This document shows positions 28,075-36,461 of a stretch of 64,000 bases of DNA, in pieces. The notes below the pieces were generated by a model. The model was not told where the DNA came from. It made no database searches and saw only the letters and a program-made list of their open reading frames with translations. Made by a program: the position numbers and the translations under genes. Each line of letters opens with the position of its first letter. Within the stretch, counting starts at the first letter, position 1. Origin of the DNA: Stappia sp. (GTDB taxonomy: Bacteria > Pseudomonadota > Alphaproteobacteria > Rhizobiales > Stappiaceae); contig NZ_CP157793.1 in NCBI RefSeq assembly GCF_040110915.1, positions 2,554,939 through 2,618,938 of the forward strand, given 5' to 3'.

Positions 28075-28101
28075 TTAACGAGTGGTTACCAATCCGTTAA
28101 C
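28075..28101 (-). promoter_or_regulatory. triple CtrA-type half-site upstream of fliL
   Basis: TTAA-N7-TTAC-N7-TTAAC: three half-sites with exact 7-base spacing (28075-28078, 28086-28089, 28097-28101). The middle one differs by a base from TTAA. Located 62-88 bases before fliL, as the CtrA box is before flgB. Confidence 0.6.
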
Positions 28102-28113
28102 GGCTTGCAGAAT

Positions 28114-28130
28114 GCGGCAAGTTTTGCCGC
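28114..28130. promoter_or_regulatory. ftr-like palindrome (site 2)
   Basis: Perfect palindrome GCGGCAA-GTT-TTGCCGC with 7-base arms, the best of the four copies. It lies 84 bases upstream of the sigma54 promoter of flgF (28214) and 13 bases from the CtrA-type sites of fliL. Confidence 0.65.
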
Positions 28131-28213
28131 CCGGCAGCGGCGCGCGGCCACTCCTGCCGGGCCCGGATCCGGCCGCACCCCGATTTTCTCAATGATTTCA
28201 GCATCGCACAATC

Positions 28214-28229
28214 TGGCACGGTCCCTGCT
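28214..28229 (+). promoter_or_regulatory. sigma54 promoter of flgF operon
   Basis: TGGCACG-GTCC-CTGCT fits the -24/-12 consensus TGGCACG-N4-TTGCW, with GG at 28215-28216 and GC at 28227-28228 exactly ten bases apart. The predicted transcript begins near 28240, giving a leader of about 55 bases before flgF. Confidence 0.8.
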
Positions 28230-28294
28230 TACATGGTTAACGAGCGGCCGATCTGGGGAGACGGTCGCTCGCTGGGGAGCACAGGAACGGTGAT

Positions 28295-29032
28295 ATGGAG
28301 AATGCGCTTCTGATCGGGCTGTCTCGACAGACGGCCCTTCGCAACCAATTGAGCATGGTGGCCAACAATCTGGCCAACATGAACACCAACGGCTTCAAGG
28401 CACAGCGCCTCCTGTTCGAGGAGTATCTGATGCCCGTGGCCGAGGCGAGCGAGTTCGAGACCGGCGACCAGGTCTATTCCTACGTCCTGGACTACGGCCA
28501 GTCGTCGAACTTCCAGCCGGGGTCGATCTCGATCACGGAAAACCCCTTCGACATCGCCCTCGAGGGCGAGGGGTTCATGGTCGTGCAGACGCCCGCCGGT
28601 GAACGCTACACCCGCGACGGCGCGCTGCATCTCGACGCCACCGGGCAGCTGGTGACCAGCCAGGGCCTGCCGGTTCTCGGCGAGGGCGGCCCCGTCACCT
28701 TCGCGGCGAACGAGACCGACATCACCATCGCCGAGGACGGCACGATCTCTTCCTCGCTCGGTCAGCGCGGCCGGCTGCGCGTGGTCGAATTCGACAATCC
28801 GCAGTTTCTCGAGCGCGTCGGCGACAATCTCTTCGCCGGTGAAAACCCGCTGCCGGCCGACAATGTGACCGTGCTGCAGGGCGCCATCGAGAAGTCGAAC
28901 GTCTCCGGCGTGATCGAGGTGACGCGGATGATCGAGATCACCCGCGCCTACACCTCGGTCTCCAAGATGCTCTCCGAAGGCAATGAGCTGCGCAAGACCG
29001 CCATCGAGCGGCTCGGCACGGTTCAGGCCTGA
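28295..29032 (+). CDS. flgF: flagellar basal-body rod protein FlgF
   Basis: FlgF (245 aa) is a distal/proximal rod subunit. N-terminal rod motif: ALRNQLSMVANNLANMNTNGFKAQ. Central D1 region: GEGFMVVQTPAGERYTRDGALHLDATGQLVT. C-terminal helix: VIEVTRMIEITRAYTSVSKML. An AGGAACGG element precedes the ATG. First gene of flgF-flgG-flgA-flgH. Confidence 0.96.
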   Translation: MENALLIGLSRQTALRNQLSMVANNLANMNTNGFKAQRLLFEEYLMPVAEASEFETGDQVYSYVLDYGQSSNFQPGSISITENPFDIALEGEGFMVVQTPAGERYTRDGALHLDATGQLVTSQGLPVLGEGGPVTFAANETDITIAEDGTISSSLGQRGRLRVVEFDNPQFLERVGDNLFAGENPLPADNVTVLQGAIEKSNVSGVIEVTRMIEITRAYTSVSKMLSEGNELRKTAIERLGTVQA

Positions 29033-29067
29033 GGCCCGACGAACGGCCAAGCGAAAGGAATGACGCC

Positions 29068-29850
29068 ATGAAGGCACTTCACATCGCCGCGACCGGCATG
29101 CGGGCCCAGGAGCTCAATGTCGAGGTCATCTCGAACAACGTCGCCAACATGCGCACCACCGGCTACAAGCGCCAGCGGGCGGACTTTCAGGATCTGCTGT
29201 ATCAGAACCTGCGGCGCATGGGCACCAACACCTCCGCCAACGGCACCATCGTGCCGACCGGCGTGCAGGTCGGCTCGGGCGTCAAGACCGCCTCGACCGC
29301 GCGCATCATGAGCCAGGGCAACCTCGCCCAGACCGGCAAGGAACTCGACGTCGCGATCCGCGGCGAGGGCTTCTTCCAGATCCAGATGCCGGACGGCGGC
29401 ACCGCCTACACCCGCGACGGCTCCTTCGAGCGCGATGCCAACGGCCAGCTCGTCACCGTCGACGGCTATGCGGTCGACCCGGGCATCGTGATTCCGCAGG
29501 ACGCGCGCGACGTCACGATCAGCGCCGACGGCCAGGTGCAGGTGGTCGGCGCCGGCAATGCGATCCAGCAGCTCGGCCAGATCCAGATCGCCCGCTTCGT
29601 GAACAAGTCCGGCCTCGAGGCCATCGGCGACAACCTGTTCCTGGAGACGGAATCGAGCGGCGCGGCCGTCGTCGGCGCCCCCGGCGAGGACGGTTTCGGC
29701 GATCTGATGCAGAACCATCTCGAAATGGCGAATGTCGACGCGGTCGGCGAGATCTCCGATCTCATCGCCGCCCAGCGCGCCTACGAGATGAACTCGCGCA
29801 TCATCAAGGCGGCCGACGAAATGTCGTCCACCACCTCCAACCTGCGCTGA
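29068..29850 (+). CDS. flgG: flagellar distal rod protein FlgG
   Basis: FlgG (260 aa) forms the distal rod. It starts MKALHIAATGMRAQELNVEVI, with rod motif SNNVANMRTTGYKRQRADFQDLLYQ. Conserved GEGFFQIQMPDGGTAYTRDGSF and the C-terminal IAAQRAYEMNSRIIKAADEM are present. Length equals the family. Confidence 0.97.
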   Translation: MKALHIAATGMRAQELNVEVISNNVANMRTTGYKRQRADFQDLLYQNLRRMGTNTSANGTIVPTGVQVGSGVKTASTARIMSQGNLAQTGKELDVAIRGEGFFQIQMPDGGTAYTRDGSFERDANGQLVTVDGYAVDPGIVIPQDARDVTISADGQVQVVGAGNAIQQLGQIQIARFVNKSGLEAIGDNLFLETESSGAAVVGAPGEDGFGDLMQNHLEMANVDAVGEISDLIAAQRAYEMNSRIIKAADEMSSTTSNLR

Positions 29851-29879
29851 CGCGCCGCGCGCGCTGAAGGAGACCGACG

Positions 29880-30845
29880 ATGATCCGCCAAAGCCTTACC
29901 GCCGCCGTCCTGTTGCTGCTGGCCACCGGCCATGCGCTTGCCGCCGGCAGCCTGCGCTCGCATGTCGCGGTCACGGCCGATGTCGTCACCGTGGGCGATT
30001 TCTACCCCGAGGCCGTGCGCGCCGCGACGGTGCCGATCTTCCGCGCGCCGGATCTCGGCACGCGCGGCCAGGTGCCGGCCGCCACGGTCGCCGAGCGGGC
30101 CCGCGCCGCCGGCTATCTCGATGCCGCCACCGACGGCTTGCGCCAGGTCGTGGTCGAGCGTCTCGCGCAGCACATCGGCCCGCGCGAGGTCGAGGCGGCG
30201 GTGCGCGACGCGCTGGCCGCCCGCCATCCCGACATCGAGCCCGCCGCGCTGGAGCTGTCGCTCAGCGGCGTGGAGGACACGCACCTCGTCTCCGCCGACC
30301 TGCCCCGGCCGATCGCGGTGCGCGATCTCGCCTGGAACCGCGCGAACGGCCGGCTGACCGCGCGCGTGCGCATCGCCACGGCAAATCGCGTCGTGACGCA
30401 TACCGTTGCGGGCCGCGCGCTGGAAATGGTGGAGGTTGTCGCCGCCCGCCATCCCATCGCCCGCGGCACGGTCATCACCGCCGATGACCTGACACTGCAG
30501 AAACTGCCGCGCGGCCGCATGACCGACCAGGCCGTCACCGAGGTCTCGCAGCTCGTCGGTCTCGCCGCCCGCCGGTCGGTGCGCGCCGACAGCCCCTTGC
30601 GCTCTGCGGACTTCGAGCCGCCGCTCCTCGTCAAGCGCGGCGAACGCGTCACGCTGATCTACCGCTCCGGCAATCTGACTCTGACCACCATCGGCCAGGC
30701 GCTCGCCAACGGCGCCGAGGGCGATGTGGTCGACATCGTCAATCTTCAGTCCCGTCGCACTGTGTCGGGCATCGTTCACGCACACGATCAGGTCGTGGTC
30801 GGCCTCGGTCACCGCCGCCTGGCCCAGCTTGGGGAGACGAACTGA
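29880..30845 (+). CDS. flgA: flagellar P-ring chaperone FlgA
   Basis: FlgA (321 aa) is the periplasmic chaperone for P-ring protein FlgI. Signal peptide MIRQSLTAAVLLLLATGHALAA (cleavage near 22). The C-terminal SAF-like domain is clear: ARHPIARGTVITADDLTLQKLP, RGERVTLIYRSGNLTLTTIGQA, NLQSRRTVSGIVHAHDQVVV. The stop overlaps the flgH start (TGATG). Confidence 0.95.
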   Translation: MIRQSLTAAVLLLLATGHALAAGSLRSHVAVTADVVTVGDFYPEAVRAATVPIFRAPDLGTRGQVPAATVAERARAAGYLDAATDGLRQVVVERLAQHIGPREVEAAVRDALAARHPDIEPAALELSLSGVEDTHLVSADLPRPIAVRDLAWNRANGRLTARVRIATANRVVTHTVAGRALEMVEVVAARHPIARGTVITADDLTLQKLPRGRMTDQAVTEVSQLVGLAARRSVRADSPLRSADFEPPLLVKRGERVTLIYRSGNLTLTTIGQALANGAEGDVVDIVNLQSRRTVSGIVHAHDQVVVGLGHRRLAQLGETN

Positions 30846-31597
30846 TGGCTCCGCACTCCCGTTTCGTGAAGACCGCCGCCGTTCTGGCGCTCACGCTCGC
30901 CACCGCCGCCTGCGGCTCCGCCGACCGCCTGTCGCAGGTCGGTCAGGCCCCGGCGCTGACCGCGATCCAGGACCCGACGACGACGCCCGGCTATCGCCCC
31001 GTGCAGATGCCGATGCCGACGCCGCAGGCTGTCCACTACAATTCCAACTCGCTGTGGCGCTCCGGCGCGCGGGCCTTCTTCAAGGATCAGCGCGCGGCCC
31101 GGGTCGGCGACATCCTCACCGTTCTGGTGACGATCTCCGACCGGGCAGAGTTCGACAATGCCACCGAGCGCAGCCGCTCGGGCAGGGATTCCAGCGGCAC
31201 CGGCGGGGCCGTCGGGGCCGCGATCAACACGCTGTTCCTGCCCTCGGGCACGAGCGCCGACAATCTGGTGTCCTCGGAAGGCGCCTCGGAGTTCAAGGGC
31301 AGCGGCAAGGTCGACCGCGAGGAAACCCTGGAAACCAAGGTCGCCGCCGTCGTCACCCAGCTGCTGCCCAACGGCAACATGGTGATCGAAGGCCGTCAGG
31401 AGGTGCGCGTCAACTTCGAGGTGCGCGAACTGATCGTCGCCGGCGTGGTGCGTCCGGAGGACATTTCCTCCAACAACACCATCGAGAGCTCGAAGATCGC
31501 CGAGGCCCGCATCGGCTACGGCGGACGCGGCCAGATCACCGACGTGCAGCAGCCGCGCTACGGCAGCCAGGTTCTCGACATCGTGCTGCCCTTCTGA
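30845..31597 (+). CDS. flgH: flagellar L-ring lipoprotein FlgH
   Basis: FlgH (250 aa) forms the outer-membrane L ring. Lipoprotein signal ending at C23 (LATAAC). Conserved features are SLWRSGARAFFKDQRAARVGDILTVLV and the C-terminal GVVRPEDISSNNTIESSKIAEARIGYGGRG, ending VLDIVLPF. Last gene of the flgF operon, with a strong stem-loop after it at 31724-31766. Confidence 0.97.
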   Translation: MAPHSRFVKTAAVLALTLATAACGSADRLSQVGQAPALTAIQDPTTTPGYRPVQMPMPTPQAVHYNSNSLWRSGARAFFKDQRAARVGDILTVLVTISDRAEFDNATERSRSGRDSSGTGGAVGAAINTLFLPSGTSADNLVSSEGASEFKGSGKVDREETLETKVAAVVTQLLPNGNMVIEGRQEVRVNFEVRELIVAGVVRPEDISSNNTIESSKIAEARIGYGGRGQITDVQQPRYGSQVLDIVLPF

Positions 31598-31723
31598 CAC
31601 TGCGCTCCGGCGGCCCGAGGGGTCGCCGCACCGCTCCCCGTCCCGCATCGGCCCGCCTCCCCTTCGGCAGGCCGGCGCGCTCCCCCTCCCCAGCCGTTCC
31701 ATTGCTCCCCAGGCACGAACGGC

Positions 31724-31766
31724 GAACGGGCACGGTCTCCCGCTCCCCGGCGGACCGTGCCCGTTC
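31724..31766. terminator. stem-loop between flgH and the HD-GYP gene
   Basis: A perfect 14-bp inverted repeat (31724-31737 with 31753-31766) with a 15-base C-rich loop lies between two convergent genes. The following T content is low (CATTTCC), so it may work as a bidirectional, partly Rho-assisted terminator. Confidence 0.55.
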
Positions 31767-31845
31767 CATTTCCTGTCAGTGAAACCACCGGTTCCGCGCG
31801 GCCGTCGTGCGCGGATGCCCCGCCGGCCGTGTTTGGCGGCGTCGC

Positions 31846-33027
31846 TCAGGCGACGCCGCGGCGCGCCACCCTGCCCGCCGGCGTAGCCTCCAGCGGATGC
31901 CGCCCGTCCCGAAGGCAGGGGCCGAGACGGTCCGCCGATGCGCTGGCGCCGCGCTGCGAGGAGAAGACCGGATTGAGCACCATCGTGCGAAAGGCGGCGA
32001 AGAGCTTCTGGTCGAGCTTGCCCCGCATCTCCGCCATCTGGGCGATCGCCAGCCGGGGCGTCATCCCCTCCTTGTAGGCGCGCTTCTCGGTGAGAGCGGA
32101 GAAGATGTCGACGATGGTCAGCATCCGCACGAGCGGCGGAATCCGGTCTTCGGCGAGACCGTCCGGATAGCCCGTGCCATCGAGATATTCGTGATGGCTG
32201 CGGATACCGGCGAGCACCATCGGGTTGGCCTTGCCGCATTTGCGCACGGCGTCCTCGCCTTTTTGCGGATGGTTCATGATCGCCTTGCGTTCCGTGGGGC
32301 TCAACGCCCCCGGCTTTTCCAGAACGCTGATCGGAATGAAGAGCTTGCCGACATCGTGCAGCAGACTGGCTTCGGTCAGCAGACGGTTGTCCGCCTCGTC
32401 CAGGCCGATGTGGCGGGCGAAGGCGCTGGCGAAACCGGCGACATTCATGATGTGGCGGCAGGTCTGGCTGTGGTGCATCTCGACCGCGCTCAGCCATTCG
32501 CTCAGCCCGTCGTTGCCGATGGCGCCGGCAATCGCCGAAACGCTGCCGTCGAGCGCGCGCAGCGGCAAAGGCCGGTTGGCCCGCATGGCCGCGGAGACAT
32601 CGCGATAAAGCGCATCCGTCGTCTCGACCGCTGATGCAATCCGGCTCGAGCGCATCGCAAGGGCGACATTGAGATCCCGGTTGAGAATGGAAAGGACGGC
32701 CGCCTGGACCTTGTCAAGCTTGTCGTGCTCGGCAAAGACCTGTCCGACCCCGAGCGCCTCGGCCTGAACGACGCCGACCCGCTCGCGGTCCGGCGCCACA
32801 TAGATCATGTCGTCGCGCCGCCGCGCCTCGCCGGTCAGCTCCGCGATCCGCTGCACCGTCCCGGCAAGTCGAAGCCCGGCGTGGATCAGCACGACGCGGG
32901 CCTCGTCGACGTCGCCCTGCGTTGCACGGGCCGCGGGGGCCTGAACGACATTGAAAGACGCGAAGAGCTGCGCCACCAGATTGGGCTGGGGCGTTGCCTC
33001 ATCCGTCAGAATCAAGAGATCGATCAT
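31846..33027 (-). CDS. HD-GYP domain protein, probable cyclic-di-GMP phosphodiesterase
   Basis: 393 aa. N-terminal receiver-like domain (1-120) that begins MIDLLILTDEATPQ and lacks a clear phospho-acceptor pocket, a linker, then an HD-GYP domain: HD pair H224-D225 in SLLHDVGKLFIP and HHEYLDGTGYPDG at 278-290, the full signature. HD-GYP enzymes hydrolyse c-di-GMP and often control motility. The location among flagellar genes fits that. A degenerate receiver suggests control by partner binding rather than phosphorylation. An AT-rich leader with an inverted repeat precedes it. Confidence 0.88.
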   Translation of the reverse strand: MIDLLILTDEATPQPNLVAQLFASFNVVQAPAARATQGDVDEARVVLIHAGLRLAGTVQRIAELTGEARRRDDMIYVAPDRERVGVVQAEALGVGQVFAEHDKLDKVQAAVLSILNRDLNVALAMRSSRIASAVETTDALYRDVSAAMRANRPLPLRALDGSVSAIAGAIGNDGLSEWLSAVEMHHSQTCRHIMNVAGFASAFARHIGLDEADNRLLTEASLLHDVGKLFIPISVLEKPGALSPTERKAIMNHPQKGEDAVRKCGKANPMVLAGIRSHHEYLDGTGYPDGLAEDRIPPLVRMLTIVDIFSALTEKRAYKEGMTPRLAIAQMAEMRGKLDQKLFAAFRTMVLNPVFSSQRGASASADRLGPCLRDGRHPLEATPAGRVARRGVA

Positions 33028-33705
33028 GGCGTGTCTGTCCAGTTCGCTGAAGGTCGCGGCGCCGATCGCTCGGCACCCCTCCGAAGATTAGACATCCGCA
33101 CCTTTGAGAAATATTAACTCGGCAGTATACAAAATATTTCTAAAGTCTTAATTACTAAAAGTTGCAGGCAAATTTCCGCACAACACTCGGCATTTTTACG
33201 CAGAGGAACACAATTTTCGCTGTGTCAAGTGACCCGGCCGGACGTTGCCAGAGGTTAACGCGGCAGCGATTGCACCGCGCGGCCGTCACGTTGCTGCAAT
33301 TGCAAAAGCCTGACCGCAAGGTCTGCCCCACCGCAATTCGAGGATGCCCATGCGGGACAGGGCCGGGCGGGGATCTCATGACGGCAAGTGTCGGAGAGCG
33401 CGTGTCGATCCGGCGGCGCGAAGTCCGATCCGGATCGCCTGGCCAAAGCCACGAGCCAAAGCGCCTGGCCAGAACGACGGGCCAACGCCAAGGACAGAAG
33501 CAACTGGCAGAGGCTGCGGCGCGAACGCGCGACCGGTCGCCCGGGGCGCTTCAAGAAAGGCCTGAAACGTCAGGTGAGCCCATAAAATCGGGTGCGCCAA
33601 AAAAATGCCGGCGAGGACGTCGCCGGCCGGGGCCCGCGGTCGCAGGCACCGCAGGGCGAGGCTGCGGACCGGCGGATCGATCCACCGCCGGCCCGCGCCG
33701 TCCTG
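33028..33705. other. 678-base gap with AT-rich leader and inverted repeat
   Basis: No convincing gene. The part next to the HD-GYP start (33100-33215) is AT-rich, unlike the surroundings, and contains the inverted repeat GAAATATT (33108-33115) / AATATTTC (33133-33140), a candidate operator 81-113 bases upstream of the HD-GYP start. The region 33340-33700 is GC-rich with short direct repeats (CGCCTGGCCA twice near 33437 and 33465). The open frame at 33162-33797 looks like composition, not protein. Confidence 0.4.
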
Positions 33706-34122
33706 TCAATCGTCGCGGTAGACCTTCTCGCGCCGCTCGTGCGCTTCCTGCGCCTCCAGCGACAGCGTCGCGATGGGGCGCGCCTCGAGCCGCTTGAGCG
33801 AAATCGGGTCGCCGGTCTCCACGCAATATCCGTAGGACCCGTCCGCGACACGCTCCAGCGCGGCGTCGATCTTGGCGATCAGCTTGCGCTGGCGATCCCG
33901 CGCCCGCAATTCGATGGACCGATCCGTCTCCGACGACGCGCGATCGGCGATGTCGGGATGGTTCTGGCTTTCCTCCTGGAGATTGGCAAGCGTCTCGCGG
34001 CTTTCCTTGAGAAGCTCCTCCTTCCACTTGAGCAGCTTGCGCCGAAAATACTCGCGCTGCCGCTCGTTCATGAAAGGCTCGTCCTCGCTCGGACGATATT
34101 CGGCGTCCAACTCAACCGTCAT
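33706..34122 (-). CDS. dksA: RNA polymerase-binding transcription factor DksA
   Basis: DksA (138 aa) binds the RNA polymerase secondary channel and acts with ppGpp. Coiled-coil region: MNERQREYFRRKLLKWKEELLKESRETLANLQEE. The C-terminal finger region GSYGYCVETGDPISLKRLEARPIATLSLEAQE keeps only one of four zinc-binding cysteines, usual for alphaproteobacterial forms. The start at 34122 (MTVELDAEYRPSED) matches relatives; a longer frame would run through the likely promoter at 34200-34229. Confidence 0.95.
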   Translation of the reverse strand: MTVELDAEYRPSEDEPFMNERQREYFRRKLLKWKEELLKESRETLANLQEESQNHPDIADRASSETDRSIELRARDRQRKLIAKIDAALERVADGSYGYCVETGDPISLKRLEARPIATLSLEAQEAHERREKVYRDD

Positions 34123-34199
34123 GTCCCACTCCGGCTCCCATGTGGCCGCGCGGAATATAGCGGGACGCGCCGCGCACGACAACGGCGCGCTCGCGGAAA

Positions 34200-34229
34200 A
34201 TAATATCATTTTTTTGTTATGTTTTTCAG
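34200..34229 (-). promoter_or_regulatory. probable housekeeping promoter of dksA
   Basis: On the dksA strand, CTGAAA (34229-34224) and TATTAT (34205-34200) are separated by 18 bases in a strongly AT-rich stretch, about 80 bases before dksA. Pattern match only. Confidence 0.4.
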
Positions 34230-34304
34230 GTATTTGCCTCAGATTTTGACAGTCACCGGGGGTACGCCGCCCGGTTTTTCGGCCCCCTTTGCGGCGCGCG
34301 CCGC

Positions 34305-34724
34305 CTACAACCCAAACTCGCCGAGCTTGGCCAGTTCGACACGCGCGCGCAGCTCGATTTCGTCGATCACCCCCTCCAGCGCCGCATCTCCGCTGTCGCT
34401 GCGCGCCTGCAGCAGGCCCATGATCCGGTGCAGCCGGTCCGGGGACACCCGGCCCGCCAGCAGATCCGCCTTCAGCGCCTCCATGCCGTCGAGGAGATCG
34501 TGACCGCGCGCCATCGCCTTGCGCCGGCCGGTCAGCGGATCGTCCACTTCCTGCAGGGCCAGCAAGGCATCGATCCCGCCGATCGAGTGCGCCGCCCCGC
34601 CTCCGGCGGTCGCGGCAGAGCGGTCGGGCGAGGAAACGTCGAAGCTCTCGCCCGTGCCGCCGGCGCGTTTCTTCGCGTTGCGGCCGGTCGTGCCGGACAC
34701 GGGCGTGTAACCGGAGATCCTCAT
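34305..34724 (-). CDS. fliX: flagellar assembly regulator FliX
   Basis: FliX (139 aa) is the trans-acting factor that in Caulobacter binds the sigma54 activator FlbD and couples flagellar assembly to transcription. It starts MRISGYTPVSG. The C-terminal half IGGIDALLALQEVDDPLTGRRKAMARGHDLLDGMEALKADLLAG is the conserved core, and LQARSDSGDAALEGVIDEIELRARVELAKLG closes it. Its presence makes it likely that FlbD exists elsewhere in the genome and that the ftr-like palindromes here are its sites. Divergent from flgI. Confidence 0.93.
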   Translation of the reverse strand: MRISGYTPVSGTTGRNAKKRAGGTGESFDVSSPDRSAATAGGGAAHSIGGIDALLALQEVDDPLTGRRKAMARGHDLLDGMEALKADLLAGRVSPDRLHRIMGLLQARSDSGDAALEGVIDEIELRARVELAKLGEFGL

Positions 34725-34809
34725 GGCAGGTCCCTCTGGCGCTGCATCGCCCGCGAACGGACGACCTCGATATCGGTGGCGATCATCGCTACACAATTTT
34801 CCGAGTTGG

Positions 34810-34825
34810 TAAACGAAGCGTTAAC
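34810..34825 (-). promoter_or_regulatory. CtrA-type box upstream of fliX
   Basis: TAAA-CGAAGCG-TTAAC, one mismatch from TTAA-N7-TTAAC, lies 86-101 bases upstream of fliX and five bases from ftr-like site 3. Confidence 0.55.
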
Positions 34826-34829
34826 AGGC

Positions 34830-34844
34830 CGGCAATTCTTGCCG
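34830..34844. promoter_or_regulatory. ftr-like palindrome (site 3)
   Basis: CGGCAA-TTC-TTGCCG, perfect 6-base arms, followed by CCCC. It is 97 bases upstream of the sigma54 promoter of flgI, normal spacing for an enhancer-bound activator. Confidence 0.6.
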
Positions 34845-34940
34845 CCCCATCCGGCGCCGACCGGGCCTCCGTGCGCGGCAGGGTGCAATTTCGCTCGCAA
34901 ATTCAAGGGCCTGAAAAAAGGTAAACAAGTCCCTGAATTC

Positions 34941-34956
34941 TGGCATGGCGCTCGCA
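34941..34956 (+). promoter_or_regulatory. sigma54 promoter of flgI operon
   Basis: TGGCATG-GCGC-TCGCA with GG (34942-34943) and GC (34954-34955) exactly ten bases apart; two mismatches from TGGCACG-N4-TTGCA. Transcription would start near 34967, which excludes the ATG at 34945 as the flgI start. Confidence 0.7.
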
Positions 34957-34995
34957 TGGAGAGACGCGAACGCCACCCAAGCGGACCTTGCGCCC

Positions 34996-36135
34996 ATGCC
35001 AACGCTGACCCCTTCGCTCATGCCCCTCTCGTCGATGCTGCTGCGCCTGCTGGTGGTGCTGGCGATCCTCGTCGCCGCGACGGCCGCCCATGCCGCCTCG
35101 CGCATCAAGGACATCGCCGACTTCGAGGGCATCCGCGACAACCAGCTGATCGGCTACGGCCTGGTCGTCGGCCTGCAGGGCACGGGCGACAGCCTGCGCA
35201 ACGCGCCCTTCACCCGCCAGAGCCTGGAGGCGATGCTGGAGCGTCTCGGCGTCAACACCCGCGGCTTCGACCTCAACACCGACAATGTCGCCGCCGTGAT
35301 GGTCACCGCGAACCTGCCGGCCTTCGCCACGCAGGGCACGCGCATCGACGTGTCGGTGAGCGCGCTCGGCGACGCCGACAGCCTGCAGGGCGGCACGCTT
35401 CTGGTCACCCCGCTGCTCGGCGCCGACGGCGAGGTTTACGCCATTGCCCAGGGTCCGCTGGCGATCGGCGGCTTCACCGCCCAGGGCGATGCTGCGACGG
35501 TGACGCGCGGCGTGCCGACCTCCGCGCGCATCGCCAACGGCGCGCTGGTGGAGCGCGAGATCGACTTCAAGCTCGCCTCCATGACCAGCCTGCGTCTGGC
35601 GCTGCGCAACCCCGATCTGACCACCGCGCGGCGCATGGCGCTGGCGGTCAACGAACTGATCGGCCTGCCGACCGCCGAGCCGCTCGATCCGGCCACCGTG
35701 CGCGTCGACCTGCCGCGCGACTTCGACGGCAACATCGTCGATCTTCTGACCGACATCGAGCAGCTGATCGTCGAGCCCGACCTGCCCGCGCGCATCGTCA
35801 TCGACGAAAACTCCGGCATCATCGTGATGGGTCAGAACGTGAAGGTGTCCACCGTCGCCATCGCGCAAGGCAATCTCACCGTGACCATCGCGGAATCGCC
35901 GGAAGTGGTCCAGCCGCTCCCCTTCGCCAACGGCGTCACGGCGGTCGAGCCGCGCACCGACATCCTGGTCGACGACGAAAGCGACAACCGCCTCGCCGTT
36001 CTGCCGCGCACCGTCACGCTGCAACAGCTGGTCGACGGGCTGAACGCGCTCGGCATCGGCCCGCGCGACATGATCTCCATCCTGCAGGCCATCAAGGCGT
36101 CCGGCGCGCTGCAGGCCGAAATCGAGGTGATGTGA
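34996..36135 (+). CDS. flgI: flagellar P-ring protein FlgI
   Basis: FlgI (about 379 aa from this start) forms the periplasmic P ring. Signal peptide with hydrophobic core MLLRLLVVLAILVAATAAHA and cleavage before ASRIKDIADFEG. The conserved FlgI opening GIRDNQLIGYGLVVGLQGTGD follows, and the C-terminal LNALGIGPRDMISILQAIKASGALQAEIEV is typical. Start choice: the ATG at 34945 lies inside the sigma54 promoter, so 34996 is taken; 35020 or 35035 are also possible because none has a strong ribosome-binding site. Confidence 0.95.
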   Translation: MPTLTPSLMPLSSMLLRLLVVLAILVAATAAHAASRIKDIADFEGIRDNQLIGYGLVVGLQGTGDSLRNAPFTRQSLEAMLERLGVNTRGFDLNTDNVAAVMVTANLPAFATQGTRIDVSVSALGDADSLQGGTLLVTPLLGADGEVYAIAQGPLAIGGFTAQGDAATVTRGVPTSARIANGALVEREIDFKLASMTSLRLALRNPDLTTARRMALAVNELIGLPTAEPLDPATVRVDLPRDFDGNIVDLLTDIEQLIVEPDLPARIVIDENSGIIVMGQNVKVSTVAIAQGNLTVTIAESPEVVQPLPFANGVTAVEPRTDILVDDESDNRLAVLPRTVTLQQLVDGLNALGIGPRDMISILQAIKASGALQAEIEVM

Positions 36136-36461
36136 TGGAGGCGCTCGGCATCGACACCGTCCTCGCCGGCGCCCGCAGCCGCGCGCTTGGCGCCGCCAAC
36201 CAGGCCGGAGCCGGGGCCGCGCAGACCGCGCGCCAGCAGGCCGAGGAATTCGAGGCGATCTTCCTCAACACCATGTTCCAGACCATGTTCGCCGGCCTTG
36301 AGGAAAGTGCCGGAACCTGGGGCGGCGGCGCCGGTTCCGACGCCTGGCGCGGCATGTTGGTGGAACAATACGCCGACACGATTGCCCGCTCCGGCGGCAT
36401 CGGCATCGCCGACTCCGTCCATCGCGAACTGCTTGCCCTGCAGGAGACCTCCACACGATGA
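36135..36461 (+). CDS. flgJ: short FlgJ-type rod-binding protein
   Basis: 108 aa. It matches only the N-terminal rod-cap/scaffold domain of FlgJ (QQAEEFEAIFLNTMFQTMFAGL; SDAWRGMLVEQYADTIARSGGIGIADSV). The muramidase domain of enterobacterial FlgJ is absent, as in most alphaproteobacteria, so a separate lytic enzyme must open the wall. Its start overlaps the flgI stop by one base; it overlaps the next gene by four. Confidence 0.9.
   Translation: MEALGIDTVLAGARSRALGAANQAGAGAAQTARQQAEEFEAIFLNTMFQTMFAGLEESAGTWGGGAGSDAWRGMLVEQYADTIARSGGIGIADSVHRELLALQETSTR

Noticed and set aside
33162..33797. 211-codon plus-strand open frame in the HD-GYP/dksA gap
   Set aside because: Arg/Gly/Pro-rich composition without domains, crosses into dksA antisense; no ribosome-binding site.
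34256..34284. intrinsic terminator ACCGGG...CCCGGTTTTT
   Set aside because: It points to the plus strand, where no gene precedes it; on the fliX strand the T run is on the wrong side.
34428..36461. 677-codon frame ending with the flgJ sequence
   Set aside because: Only the last 108 codons look like protein; the earlier part is a shadow of flgI and fliX.
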